A stretch of 64,000 bases of DNA, taken from NCBI GenBank assembly GCA_948474755.1, contig CAOLHI010002126.1, forward strand, positions 186,001 to 250,000, written 5' to 3'. The DNA is from Ctenosaura bakeri (taxonomy: Eukaryota > Chordata > Lepidosauria > Squamata > Iguanidae). Positions 1 to 12,335 of this stretch are shown here, in pieces (the first letter of the stretch is position 1; each line of letters opens with the position of its first letter). The position numbers and the translations under genes are program-made. A model generated the notes under the pieces. That model saw only the letters and a list, made by a program, of their open reading frames with translations, made no database searches and was not told where the DNA came from.

Positions 1-3000
1 TGATCCTGGTGAAAAGGCAGCAAAGGGAAATACTGTCCCTCTCTTTATGGAAGAGATGTGCGGCTCATGAGATAATTCTGTGGTGAGTTCTGAACTCTTT
101 GGGTGCATCTAGAACTGTCAGTGATATCATCTCTACAAAAGTAATCTTCCATAAACACACCCCACTGATCTCTTTTAGGTTTCATTGCTTGAATCTCATC
201 AGAAGCAATAAAGCATGACAGGCAATGCATACCTAGAGGATATCCTCCATTTTCTTGGAAGATGGTGGCTGTTTTACCATCTTTAGCCTTGCACTTTTTG
301 AGACTTCTGAGACAGGAAATAAATCCTTCAGAAATGTGCTGCCTGTCACCATCTTATTGCTTAATTACTTCATACTTACTAAGTAGTTTGCTGTTTAAAT
401 GAATCAGAAACTATGCCTGTGTTACAATTATGGAGGGCACATCAGCAATATAACACTTTGATGGCAAAACATCAGCATGACACACTAAGAGCAACCTTCA
501 GTTAGAAACACCAATGATAGGACATCAAATAGTCTTATATGATATGCATGCAAAAGAAGAAGAGATGGGTTATTGCTGGCTGTGGGTATAAAACTGGCAA
601 AGTTGCAGATTCAGCATGTTTAGACTCAAAATCAAAAGGTTTGTAGAACCTGTGTAACCTTGACTTCTGGAGGTCCCCTGGGGGGACACCTTGTTTCGCT
701 CCAAAAATGCAAAGGTTGGGGGAATAGCGGAACACTAGCTTTGGCAGAACAAGGGGCAGGGTAACCCAGAAAGACCTTCAACCCAATTTTTACAGGGTCA
801 GACCATGCAAAACCAACTAAAGATTAAAAAGTAAGCTAAAAATATGTTTTTATTGGGAGAATACACTCATGCACACCCACAAGATACATACAGTCAAGCA
901 TTCACACAAGAGCTAACTGAAAGAGAAAGGGAGGAAAAATTATAGAGAGGCTGAGGGGTTTGGGAGGATTTATAATTACCAGACCAGAAGAGTAGTGAAG
1001 AGCAGAAATGTGTTTTGGCTTAGGTAGGACCTAAGGACAGTTCTCATTCAGGAACCAGACAGACAGAGTGACAGGTAGACCTTTGAGAGACTGCACTGGG
1101 CATCCTGAAAGCAGGGGTATTTGTACTCTGAAAATAGCCTGTGGCAATGAAGGTTCCAGATACAAGACAAAGGGAACCGGTTGTGGACAATGGGTCTTTT
1201 GCCTGTTGATGGGCTTAGTGCTTGATTGACAAAGACATGATGGATGTTGTAATAGCTGCCTATTGTGGGTGCTGTGAGGAAAGAGGAAGGAATCCAGGTG
1301 TACAAGGGATGGATACCAGCCAGTGTCCTGGTGGACTTCTCACAGTTGGGTTCTCTGGAAAATTCCAGCTTCTATTTAAGCCTATTGTCCATAGGAATTG
1401 TGTGTATTTGCCTGACAAATGACTCAGTCTTACTTGGAGGAAGTTTTGAGTTGACCTATCCTTCTCACGCTTACAGTCAAATTCTTTCCCTTGCTCGGTT
1501 TGATCTTTCCATCACCTTTCAGGTCTGAGTTTGATACTAGAGCCAATTAATACAGTTGCCAATCCAATATCATGCCAATTAGGTATGGTGCCCATCCAAA
1601 CCATACTAATATCAGAGACCCCCAAAGCAGAACCTTACACCTAGTAGGCTTCTGGAGCAAAGGAATGGATTTATATGAGAATTGACTATATTTATGAAAG
1701 ATATCTTGTGATGTTTCAAGTATTTGTGATACATGGGATTTAGCTTTGTAACTTGATTTCAGTGGGCCTGTGGTGAGAATGACTAAGCCTGACTCCAACT
1801 TCTTGTGTTTCACTTGTTGGAAATCCCACAGGAAAAGGGAAAATCCTTCCTAAATCCATGCCTCTTAGTTTGGAAAGTTTCGCTGTGGCAATCGGTGAAA
1901 TCACCGTGGCTGAGATCCTGAAACAGAAGATGTATCTCTGGAACGTAGATGCAGTAGTCTCCCAGTGTAGCACCCAAGTCCACCTTTTCTGTGTGGTAGC
2001 CACTGCTCATCTGGTCATTTCTGTATTGGTGGAGTCTGGGGGACGCAATACAGATACAGCTAGCTGGCTTCCTATAGCTGGACGGACTGTGACTGGCATC
2101 CTCTGGCACTTCCCAGGGGTTCTCTTAAGGTCTGTGATGACGATGGCATTGCAGAATTCCAATCTCCACAATGACAAAAAAAAGTGGATTAAAATGGTAT
2201 AAGTTAAACTTACAAGATGCCCACCGTTGCTTCATGCCCAACATAATTTTCTTCTGTGTGTCTTTCCAGTCTCATTGGAAAGTTTGTCTAGTTATTACTG
2301 TGCATCTTCATTCACACAGTAGGCAGACTTACAAGCACACAAATATCATAATGCACATGGATGTGGGACCGAAACAACCTTTTCCAGAGGTATCACATGC
2401 ATGCAACAGGGGTGGCAAGTGGGCCCGCTGCTGCAGGGATGGCTACCTTGACCAAAGTGGGTATAGAGAGATAGCTACTTCTAAAATGGGAAGAAACAAT
2501 TCAGGGTCAATATTACAAAGTTGTTGTTGTTTTTAAACCTACTATCTTATAGAAGAGAAAACCACATAGACAGTATAGTAACTCTTAATCACGCATACAA
2601 GTACATTATTTCTAATTTTCCTAAGAGAGAGACAGAGATGGAGGCAATACAAAGAGAGGGGAATGGGTGAACTGGAAAGGGGCAAAGCAGAAGAAACAAT
2701 ATGATCGCATACTGGGGCACTGTTGAAAAATGGTAGATCATATGCCATTAGGTAAAACAGTAAGAAGTAAGGGTCAGAGACATTATTATAACCTTGTTTT
2801 AGAATAATGGGAACTAAAAGGATCATGTTTTCCTGGTTGGTCACTGACATACGGAAATACACACAGGGAAGAGAGTACCTTCTAGTCGCCCAGTTTTTGA
2901 TTATAAAATGGAGAAAATGCCAGCAAAGTGAGGTGATTAGTATGTTTTACTGGGAGATGGGAAGCACAGGTTTGAATTTCCATTTGACCATGAAACTCAG

Positions 3001-3225
3001 TGGGTGATTCCTCCCTTGGAAGCTCCTTATTGTCTGTATTATTCAAGTCAATACTGGACTTAAACCTCCCTTGGATCAAGAGCAATTTTGGAAAAAAACA
3101 ATGATTGAAAGTTAATATTAAAATATAAACAACATGTAATTATTGGGAAAAGAATTTAAATCTATGTTGGTTGACAGGGATAAGGGTTATGAGTTGGGGA
3201 GGAAAGGGTGAAAGGGAGAGATAGA
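1..3225. other. Unassigned non-coding DNA
   Basis: I recognise no gene, RNA or named repeat here. Open frames are short and overlap each other on both strands. The only stretch that reads somewhat like protein is the minus-strand frame at about 1810-2125 (see findings). It opens after a stop near 2125, has no convincing splice sites, and overlaps open frames on the other strand, so I do not call it a gene. Confidence 0.4.
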
Positions 3226-3350
3226 AGTACATATATTTCAGCCCAATTGACCTCACAGGGTTATTGTTGTGATAATGCAGATGTGAAGGAGGACCATGAG
3301 ATCCTTTGATGAAAGAGAAGATATAAATGTACCAAATATACATACATAGA
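3225..3350 (+). mobile_element. SINE 3' part, LINE-like tail type (fragment)
   Basis: The block contains a 'cctcacagggttattgttgt' segment followed by an 'agatataaatgtaccaaata' tail. The same order occurs in the tRNA-like SINEs at 5785, 35378 and 58764. The tRNA-like head is missing, so this is a truncated copy. It is assigned by resemblance between copies in the window and by general knowledge of squamate SINEs. Confidence 0.35.
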
Positions 3351-3359
3351 TACATGAAC

Positions 3360-5290
3360 ATGAGAAGCAGCCAGAAGCAGCCAAATGGAGGAAATAGCTT
3401 GAAGGTCTTGTTGAACTTTACATATGTGAGGTGATGATGGAGAGCTCAAACAGCAATATATATTAGGGATTCCTGAGCCGAAACAATCTGGTTGCAAGAA
3501 GTAAAGTCTGGAACAGGGAATCTAAAACAAGACTTCTCTTTAAGCTCTGACTGTTCAGAGAAGAATAACAATTAGTTCAGAGTACAGGAGAAAGGAGGAA
3601 ATTAAAACATTAAGTCATTGTAGCCTAGAATTCTTTCTTGACTGTGAGAGATGACAACCCAAGAGGATGGTGCTGCTCCGCCAAGCACTGTGGTGAGCTC
3701 ACAGGATTCCTGGATTGAGACTTGAACTTGGCTGGAGAGAACCAAATGGATTTGCCAATAGGTGAAGATCTGGGTATACAAGACAATATTGGTTGAAACA
3801 GCAGTACACAGCAACAAAGTGATTCAAGATAGATAAGGAAATACTCTGGCCCTGAAAGTGTAGGTTGAACATAATAGTAGGACAGGAAATGTTAGGAAAG
3901 GCTCACAAGGGATATCCAGAGGAATCCCTGGATATGTTGCCTGGATTTGAGGGTACTGCATTTAAGCCACAATAGGGGAATCCTAAAGAAAGGAGAGCCA
4001 AGGGACTGGGACTTAATTCTTTGAGGTTCCACCTCCAGCAAAGGTAAAAAATTTCATTGCGAATGCATTTGTAACTGCACCTGAAAGATTTTTCCAGATG
4101 TAATCATACAGATGCTTCTTGAGAAATTCAATGTTTGCTGCATAAGAAAGGAGCAGGCAATCTCATCCAGAACAGAAGCAGACTGGATATCAAGGGAAGT
4201 TACTTTTTCTGTTGTTAATGGAGTTGAAATTTTATTGCTTGGTTTTTACGACTCTTTGTCTTCAAGTGTCCACATGGTCAAAGAGGGGAGTGGCCTTTGC
4301 CTACTTTGATATCCTTCCAGACTGACAACAACAAAAGCAACATATTGACAAAATGTAGGCCCGTGACTCTAACATCATCATTTTTTTCTTCTCCTCTTTG
4401 ATTTTTGTAGCATTTTTGCCTAATGAAAAAAACAGAGGAGTTTTGAAAGCTTTCAAGGTATATCTTGTGCATTTTTCTGGGCACAATAAAGATATTACTG
4501 TTTTGTGGGTTTTGGATGTTTTTGTATATTGCTATATGGATAACATGGTTACCCCAGATATGGTTGTGGTTGCTGTTGCAGTTTCATTATGTTTTTATGC
4601 AAGCCATTATGGGTGTGCAATGTGTGAGAGACTTATCAGTGATGTTAGAGATATAATAAACACAACAATTCTGTCTCTTGGGAAGAGTGAAATTTTAACA
4701 CTTCATTCTCACTCATAGAGATGCTCCAGAAAGGCACCTTTGTTCATCTTGTCACACTTTCTGCTACTTTAGTATTGAGTACTCAACAAAGGCAGTGCCA
4801 GGCTTTCTGCATGAAGTCTTGGATGCTGAATACATTTAGAGATTGGCTATGGATATGAAGCATGTTTAGTGTCATGTCTAAACATACAGGGTACATGTGC
4901 CACTATTTAGTCTTCTTGTGATGTTCATGTTTCAAAGCTGGAGTGGGGAGGCATATTTAGGTTTGCAATGTTCAATAAAATTTATGCTTCACGGACAGAC
5001 CTTGCTAGATGTTATTGCCTCTGAAAATGCCAGGTGGAATCCCCAAGGAGAACATACAGCATGTGCTTTATGACATGGATCAATTGGCTGTATTTTTTGA
5101 CATGGGCGGGTAACTGGAAGAATTCACTAGGGAAAACAATCCAGATATAACTTCCTCTGCCAGTTTCATTTATGAGAATGTTTCATGGTTTGAAATGGAT
5201 TCTAAAGTGCAAGATTCATATAGTAGATTCAAGGACTTTGAAATTGGTAATGGTTATTTTTAATGATTTTTACATTAAAATAAGTTATAT
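3360..5290. other. Unassigned non-coding DNA
   Basis: I see nothing assignable in this stretch. The short open frames around 4112-4718 overlap in several frames and on both strands, and have no recognisable domain. Confidence 0.4.
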
Positions 5291-5296
5291 AGACAC

Positions 5297-5475
5297 AAGC
5301 TACTCAAAGTGGTAGTCTATGGACTGGTGCCCATGAGAGAGTTACTGGTTGCTGGTCCATGAAGACTTTCCAGGATAGAATGAAACAATTATATTCAGTG
5401 GGCACAGATAGGGTGCCAGTCCTTGGCACAACAGGAAAAAAAAATTGCTGGTGCCTCACATCAGATACCTTAAAC
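5297..5475 (+). mobile_element. hAT-like DNA transposon fragment
   Basis: It begins with 'ctactcaaagtggtagtcta' and contains 'tggactggtgccc' and 'cctcacatcagatac'. The same ordered motifs recur at 63565-63740, near the far end of the window, so this is a dispersed repeat. A start of the type CAGnnnTnCTCAAAGTGGnGGTCCATGGAC is typical of old hAT elements. No target duplication could be read because both ends are worn. Confidence 0.4.
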
Positions 5476-5784
5476 AGCAATAAGACAGATAATTACATAT
5501 GGATATTGCCCCTTTTCTAATCCTATGTATTTCTGAGCTGGAGAGGAAAAACTAAAGACTTCAAAATGCTAGTCAAATCCCCCCCAGTCCCTACACAGAT
5601 TCTTTATTTTACAGTCCACAAAATGTGAAGGGAGGCAACATAAAGCCTTTACAGTTAAGAATTTTGACAGTAAGGAAATCAGCATTCCAGGAATGATAGC
5701 ATAATCACAGTGTGGTTTCTTCCTTCCTTTCTTTAGTTTATAGCCTATTTTATATAAATGACAGAGAAGTAGTGAGGTTTACCA

Positions 5785-5975
5785 GTTAGCGTGTGACAAC
5801 TGGAACTGGGGAGCTCTGGGCCTAAATCTCTACTCAGATACAAACTCACTGTCAGAATCTCTCAGCCTAACTTACCTCACAGAGTTATTGTGGGGAAAAA
5901 ATATTGGAAAACAGAAAAAGAACCTTAGTTTCTTAAAGGAAAAGCAGGGTATAAATGTGCTGCATAAATAAACTG
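5785..5975 (+). mobile_element. tRNA-like SINE with LINE-like tail (degenerate)
   Basis: The order is a worn tRNA-like head ('gggcctaaatctctactcag'), then 'cctaacttacctcacagagt', then a tail 'gcagggtataaatgtgctgc' followed by an A-rich end. It belongs to the same type as the copies at 35378 and 58764. The promoter boxes are too degraded to call. Confidence 0.45.
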
Positions 5976-6449
5976 CAATGAAACCTTAAAGGTGTTTTAT
6001 AGACTACTATTATTAAGTTCTTTAAAAAAATATTTAAAGATGACCAGTTTGGCCAAGTGATTAGAGCAAGGGTGGGCAATCATTCCCCTAAGACTATTTT
6101 TCCCTTAAATATCCCCCACTGCTCCCTGGGGCAGGGGGAAATCCCACCATGATTTTTTAAATTGTTGTGTAGGGGGTGGAGGACTGCTTGTGGGGCATAA
6201 GCAGCACTTCTTCTAAGACAAGGGAAAGAACAGGGGCTCAGATAGAACAGTGTGGGCCTGCCACCAACATGTGCCATGCAGGGTGGTTGCTTCATTATGA
6301 TTGACAGTTGGGCAGCCCTGGGCCCAAGGAGCAGAACTTGCCAGCGTTCTCACTTCCATGCATCTCCTGAAGCACAACAGGGTTGTTCATCTCTGTAACT
6401 GATCTCCTATCACCTGTATGTTTTGTCTCATTTTCAGCTTATCGATTAT

Positions 6450-6690
6450 GTAGAGAGGTAGCATGGAATAGTAGCTGGAGTGTTGGACTAGGACACTGGG
6501 AGAAACAGAGTTTGAATCTTTGAAACTCACTGGGTGACTTTGGGCACGACATACACTGTCAGCCTCAGAGGGAGGCAATGGCACCCCTCCTGACCAAATT
6601 CTTCCAGGAAAATCCCATTTTAGGTTTGCCTTAGGGTCACCATAAGTACAAATGATGTGAAAGAACACAACAACAACAACAACAACAACA
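6450..6690 (+). mobile_element. Sauria-type tRNA SINE with Bov-B-like tail
   Basis: A tRNA-like head is present: 'gtgttggactaggacactgg', then a box-B-like 'gagtttgaatctt'. It is followed by 'actcactgggtgactttggg', 'gcctcagagggaggcaatgg' and a tail with 'ttgccttagggtcaccataa'. The element ends in (CAA)n at about 6668-6690. This head-body-tail order is that of Sauria SINEs, whose 3' tail matches Bov-B LINEs and is thought to recruit their reverse transcriptase. A Bov-B copy is present in this window at 26740-30010. Confidence 0.7.
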
Positions 6691-6699
6691 GTTGGCACT

Positions 6700-9505
6700 A
6701 GGCCATCAACAGCTAAGATATACTAATGTGAAGCAAAAGGACAGCTATTACACAGTATATGAATTTCACAATTTAAATGGTGCTCTGCTCAGAGAAAAGA
6801 AATGTACATAAATGGATATTCCTAGTGTTCTGTAGAATATTCTAGTCTCTATTGCCCTTTTTGCAGGATTTTGTCATCCCACAATGGGGACAGGAGAAGG
6901 ACAGGACTGTGACAATGGTTATGCATGACTTCATTGCAGTCTCATCCTTCTCCCATCCCCAGCCAGTGCAATCATGGAGTAAATTATTGGTTGGTTTTCT
7001 TGTCAATGTCTCACAATTGAACCACCATCCCGCGCTTACCTGGTTTGCGGAGGGTCCAGAAGCACAATGGCTGCACTTCCTGCCCCAGCACAGCCTGGGA
7101 CCTGGGTGCACTGTGGCAGAAAGAGGCAGGGCCATCATGCTTCCTAGATCATGGAGGCAGTTGGAGGGGAGTGCACCTGTCATGTTCCCCTCCCAGCAGA
7201 GCTGCTGCAGGGATCCCCACAGGATACCACCGGGATAAGGTAGGTTGTGGAAAGGGCCTATGTTTGAAGCCATTCTCTATGACAAGGGCTGGAAAGCAAT
7301 GACCCCCCCAGATGTCATCCATCAACCCCAGCCAACATAGCCAACAGTCAGGGTTAATGGAAGATGACATCCAGCAACATCTGCAGGGCTTCAGGATCTC
7401 TACCCCGTTCTATGATCTTTCTACAAATAAAAGCTCATAAATCAACTCAAACATGGTTCAAGAAGAAATAAGACAGCCCATATTTGCACAACTGTTTTCT
7501 GGATTCCATGTTCTGGTCACTCTAAAAGTTTTATGTGTCAGAATATTGGAAGAGTGAGTGGAATGTTCTCTCTTATACTGAGAGAAGTAAAGCACTATGT
7601 TGAATGTTAAACAAGTAATCGAATTATCTGTCTTCTCTCTCAAAAGATTCAAATATCAAAACTGGCAAAGTCCTACCTCAGGAGAACTTTAGAACTAGTG
7701 TTTTGCTTTACAGGACTGACATTCTACAATGTCCTCCTGGGGCCCAGCTCAGACAACCTTTAATTTTTTTGGAGATAATGATGTAAATAAAAAATCTGTA
7801 TACACAAAATTGAATAAATCATGTGACTTTGTACAGAAAGAGCAAACTTGATAACATCCCTTATGAGAGAAAAATGCATCATCAACATCTCAGTGGAAAG
7901 ACATCACACTGTTATGATTATTCCCTTGTATGCAGACTGAACAGCATTTTTCTCTCTCTTTCTATCTCCCTCTTAAAAAAATAATAATCTAACAGAGCAT
8001 TTGTATTTCTGTGTGTATATCTCTATGTGTGCCCTAGCATTTACCATCCAATTTGTTAAATGTCACTGAAGAAAAACCAAATGAAAAAGACATCAGTTAA
8101 TAATGTACTCTTTTATGTTTCACCATCCCATGAGCCTTTGTTTCACCATGTTGACCTAATTGGCCATGACAGGAACATGGGCCTTGTTTCAGAATATTCC
8201 AGATGTAGAAATAGCTATGTCTTTGTGTGAACAAGTTTCCACTGGCTTAGCAGACATGATCAACTGGCCATTATAGTAATTCTTCATATAAACTGGAGAT
8301 ATAGACTTTTTAATTTTAATTTTTTTAAAAAATTTTTTTAAAAACACCCTTTTAGAACAGAAGTCAAATCTGGTCTAGGAATCTTTAATCCTTAATGTTT
8401 ACTAGAATTGATACTGAGATATCCATTACATTTTTTAATATTCATTTGTTACACTGAATGTATTTCACCAAAACAAACAAACAAACAGGATTACACAATA
8501 CAAATATCAACACATGCAGAAGAAAAGCTTCCAAAATTTTTCTCCTTCTTTTCTGTAAGTTCTAGGATCATTCAATCCTGGGACATGTAAGTAGGTGAGT
8601 TTCCATAGAGCAGCATAGAGGTATGAGAAAAATGAAACACGATGTCACCACCAGATGCTGATTGTCCATACCTGTAATGAGAAAAAACTCAGTAAATGAG
8701 TGAGATACTGTCATAAAGAGTAATCCAGTGGTACATGAATGTTTCTTTCTTGACAAAGCATGCACAATATACACCAAAAGCACATTCATCTTGTTTTCGG
8801 TTTCATAGATCTAGAGCATCATGACGTCATAAGGTGTTTAATGTAATCATAATCTGACAGCTAAGAATGTCCTTCCTTGTCATCTGAATCGTGAACTAGA
8901 TGCACTCATTCTTGATGAAATTACAACTAGAACATCAAGATTTGGATTCTCTATGTTGACCTGCCTGTCAAGGGTCTTAGAAAGTTCAGGTGTTCCAGAA
9001 CACAAGTACAAGGATGTTGGTGGGAATTTGAGACTATGTGACAGCTTTTCTGCAGCATACACATTCATTTTCAGTTTCCTTCTGGAAATAATTCAAGGTG
9101 TTGGCAACAATCTCTAAATTCCTTGTGTCCAAGATTTCCATGGGGCTGCCCCTGCTGCACCAGAGTTACCACTCCTTAATGTCAGGGGAGGAGATCTACG
9201 TTCTATCTCATAATGGGTGGAAGCACAGATGGTAGTTGTAAAATGATAAGTCCTGCTCAGTAACTGGCTGTATACATACTGTGGAACATCTTCCACCACA
9301 GGGATTTGGTAGCTTCCTTTCTGGTGGAACCAGTGAATGATGGAATTTTTATTCTAGCATGCTTTTGTCTTGCAAGGTAATTGACAGTTTTAAAACATGG
9401 AATCCTAGTCCTGAGTAGAGCGGAACCACTGGACCAAATGGCTTTACCTGATTCACCATTCAACAGTAGTTTGAACAGGTCTACTCTAGGTGAGCCAAGA
9501 TTGCA
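6700..9505. other. Unassigned non-coding DNA
   Basis: No repeat or gene is recognised. Overlapping open frames on both strands at 6842-7302 (85-143 codons) share the same DNA in opposite directions and show no domain, so they look accidental. A short (AAAC)n run lies at about 8471-8487. Confidence 0.4.
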
Positions 9506-9511
9506 ACCACT

Positions 9512-9724
9512 GGCCATTTCTGCACTACCCTGTTATAGTGCTACTATTCCACTTTCAACATCCAGTGAAATTCTGGGGTTTGTCATTTACTGAGGCCCAA
9601 GAGCTCTCTGGCTGAGCATTCTAAATACCCCTCCCTAAACTGCAAACTCCAGTTTGCAAACAACATTCCATAGGATGTTGAAAGTGGAATAATAGCACTA
9701 TAACAGTATAGTGTGGAAATGGCC
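9512..9724. mobile_element. Fold-back MITE, short GGCC-end family
   Basis: Most of the element is an inverted repeat. The left arm starts GGCCATTTCTGCACTACC and includes 'attccactttcaacatcc'. The right arm ends with 'ggatgttgaaagtggaataa' and GTGTGGAAATGGCC. A 3-bp direct repeat ACT flanks it (9509-9511 and 9725-9727). It has no coding capacity. Mobilisation would need a transposase acting in trans. Superfamily is uncertain: 3-bp duplications and GG-starting ends suit PIF/Harbinger, but ACT is not the usual TWA target. Confidence 0.85.
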
Positions 9725-10079
9725 ACTGTGTTTTTAATCTGCTGCAGTCATGGCTGTCATATTTTGTGTTCAGTATTGTTCAGTACTGGTTTCTTGTGAT
9801 ATTGTATTTACATAGTTGCTGAAATTTGCCCAGCTCATGCTTGGGTAATTCCTGAATTTCTGAATAAGGAAAGAAATATGTAACTGTATAAGCCATAAGT
9901 ATCCAAAAGGCAGTTCTAGGAATGGCCATGGTAGTGCATTTGTTTCATGTTCTAATTTTGACCCTCTTTCCCTTCTGTGTAAGTTGAAGGCTTTGTGGCA
10001 TGCTTGTTAGCGGAGCCCGGCAACAGAGATTAGCCAAAAATGGAATTGACAGTTTCAGAAGCAAGGCATCTTTGACTCA

Positions 10080-10296
10080 GGGTCCTTTTCATTTTTCTCA
10101 TTTTTCACAGGGTAGCATCCTGTGGAATCCTAGAATTTTCAGAGGATTTTTGGGGGTGGGGAAGAAGTATTGAGAATTCTCAGCTGGCAAGCTTCTCTAG
10201 TGCCTCTTCAAAATACAAAACCAGGATTTCATAGGATGCATCCATGGCAATTAAAATAGAAGCATAGCACTATAATTGCATAGTATGAAAGGAGCC
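10080..10296. mobile_element. Fold-back MITE, 'calcium-atggcagtt' family (family 2)
   Basis: The ends are 'gggtccttttc' on the left and 'tagtatgaaaggagcc' on the right, so the terminal segments are roughly inverted. The right arm contains 'ggatgcatccatggcaatta', a hallmark of related copies at 20237, 32948 and 52478. The left arm is shortened and diverged. It has no coding capacity. Confidence 0.55.
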
Positions 10297-10724
10297 TTAG
10301 AGCTTGGAAGTAAAAATTACAAGTAACACAGTCATTTGTAATAACACAAGTTATTCTTTCCACTAAGATGTAGCAAATCTAATTTCAAAAAAATACATAA
10401 AAAAGAGGGGGGAAAGTTATGTTATTCATCTAACAAGTAACATCTTTTATTTTAAAATAAATAAAGGTCTTTTTGGAGACATTTTTGCAGTCAGTTTTCT
10501 GCCATTCATTGATCATTCTCAAGCCCTCTGCCCCCAAGTAGCCAAAAGGAATGCAAAATTATCACAGGTAATATAACAAGTTACCTATTCAACTTTGTAT
10601 GGAGTAATGAGAACATAATATTTTTAAAACACAACAGTGGGTGACGGGACTGATTTACTTTTAAAAAATAATTTTAAAGTTTAATAGCACCAATGAAAAG
10701 TTGAAACCCACAAGTGTTAACAGC

Positions 10725-11105
10725 AGATCAGTGAATCAGATCTGGGTTTTAGTCTGAACTTAAAAGGAGCTGTCCAAGGTGTTGAATCCTATCCCTCAAA
10801 TGAATCCAGTGTCTTAGGGCCTTTCCGCACTACACTGTTATTGCGTTTATATTCCACTTTTAACATCCTATGGAAATCTGGGGTTTGCAGTTTAGCAAGG
10901 GGCATTTAGAATTCTTAGCCAGAGGGCTTTTTGATCTCAGTAAACTACAAACCTCAAAATTATTCCACAGGATGTTGAAAGTGGAATAATAGCACTATAA
11001 CCATGTAGTGTGGAAAGGCCCTTGGATAGTTCAATTAAAGTTGAGACTAAAACCCAAAGCAATTCACAGCTCCACTGACATAGGAGCCATCAGCCACAAG
11101 TGAGT
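10725..11105 (+). repeat. Dispersed repeat X, copy 1, split by a MITE
   Basis: The left part holds 'agtctgaacttaaaaggagc' and 'ccaaggtgttgaatcctatc'. The right part holds 'gatagttcaattaaagttga' and 'ataggagccatcagccacaa'. The same ordered motifs occur uninterrupted at 38080-38250 and partly at 32265-32380 and 58290-58420. The gap between the two parts is exactly the MITE at 10817-11021. The class of repeat X is unknown to me. Confidence 0.6.
10817..11021. mobile_element. Fold-back MITE, short GGCC-end family
   Basis: It begins GGGCCTTTCCGCACTACACTG and ends with 'tagtgtggaaaggccc'. The arms contain the family's 'ttaacatcctatggaa' and 'ggatgttgaaagtggaataa'. It is flanked by TTA and TTG. Other copies of the host repeat X read CTTGGATAG across this point, so the original target was probably TTG and the left copy has since mutated. 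Confidence 0.85.
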
Positions 11106-12280
11106 TTCAGTATATTACAGACTCCATAATGATAGTCCGAATAAGAGCCTTGGAGCTGAACACACAGTGCAGGTCAGTCTTGAAACTTCACCACATGGGC
11201 TGTGCTAGACAGTGGAGCACTAGACCATGCCTCTGAGTCCTGAGTCCACAGATCCCACAGGAGCCGTATCAGCTAGCAGCATAATTGGAGGGCTTTCACT
11301 TCAAGGATGTTTTTTTTGTTGGCAAAACAAAGAGTTAACACAGCTTCCTTCTTAAAAGACAGTGATGCCTTAGTAAGCCTTTATTATGGTAATTTTCAAA
11401 TTTATGGCAGTAAGTTACAGGTAACCAAAAGGGCTGTTTGGTTGAAATGAGAAACCTTTTTGATGTGAGCCTAAGGAAATGTGTTTGGAATATTTAGGTC
11501 TCATGTGAGACTCAAAGGTTATGCATTCACAAGTGAGATAAATTCATACCTGTCAAGTCAACTGAATCTTTTGTGTGATCACCAGGCCTTTGAATTATTT
11601 ATTCCCCTGTCCCTTTCCACCAACCTAACCCACAAAAAATATACATGTGTGTGTGCACATACAGTTTTACACACACAGACACACACACAAAAACACATTA
11701 GGATAAAGAATATTTACATGCTACACTTTTTTTGGTACTCCTTGTTTTTGGAAAGAAATTATTTCATTTTAATTCCATTTTTTTTTTTTTTTTTTTGCAC
11801 GCACAATCCTTTCCTCTTCCTCCCTTCCCCAGTATTTTGGAGAGCAGAAATTAAGACAATGTCCAACAGCCAGTCTACAATAGGGAAACCCATGTGTGTT
11901 TTGATGTAGATTGGCAGAGTAGGATCAATATTGTTAGATAACATAAGCTAAGGTTAAAAAGGAGGAAGGGAAAAGGAAGAAAAAATGTATATACCTGAAG
12001 GGCCTGCATCACTTCATCCAGCCCTTTGAAAATTTAGGGGAAAGGATATGGTTTGCATCTGTCTGGCTCCCCTTCCGTTCTATCCCACTCCCACAACTGT
12101 ATAAATATGCTTTATACCTGGGACCTTAATATGACTTGGTACTGCGTCTGAAGAAGTTGGTTTATATCCACAGAAGATCGTGCTAAAATAAAAACTAGAT
12201 AGTCTGCCACATATCTTCTGTTCTCCTTCTCTCTTCCTCCTTTTTATGCTGCAAGAGACTAACACAGCTAGTTTGATAAG
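11106..12280. other. Unassigned non-coding DNA with simple repeats
   Basis: Nothing coding is seen. It includes a CA-rich run at about 11645-11700 and a poly(T) tract at 11778-11796. Confidence 0.4.
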
Positions 12281-12335
12281 TGTTCAAAACAGAGATGGGA
12301 AAGGCTCTGCTATTCAAAGAAGAGCTTGGACAAGT
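12281..12335 (+). repeat. 52-bp dispersed repeat, copy 1
   Basis: It starts 'agtgttcaaaacagagatgg' and continues through 'ctattcaaagaagagcttgg'. A near-identical copy lies at 13943-13998, about 1.66 kb away in the same orientation, differing by one internal base before the copies diverge. Confidence 0.8.

Noticed and set aside
6842..7370. Overlapping 73-143-codon frames
   Set aside because: Both strands are open over the same bases, with no domain, splice context or codon pattern.
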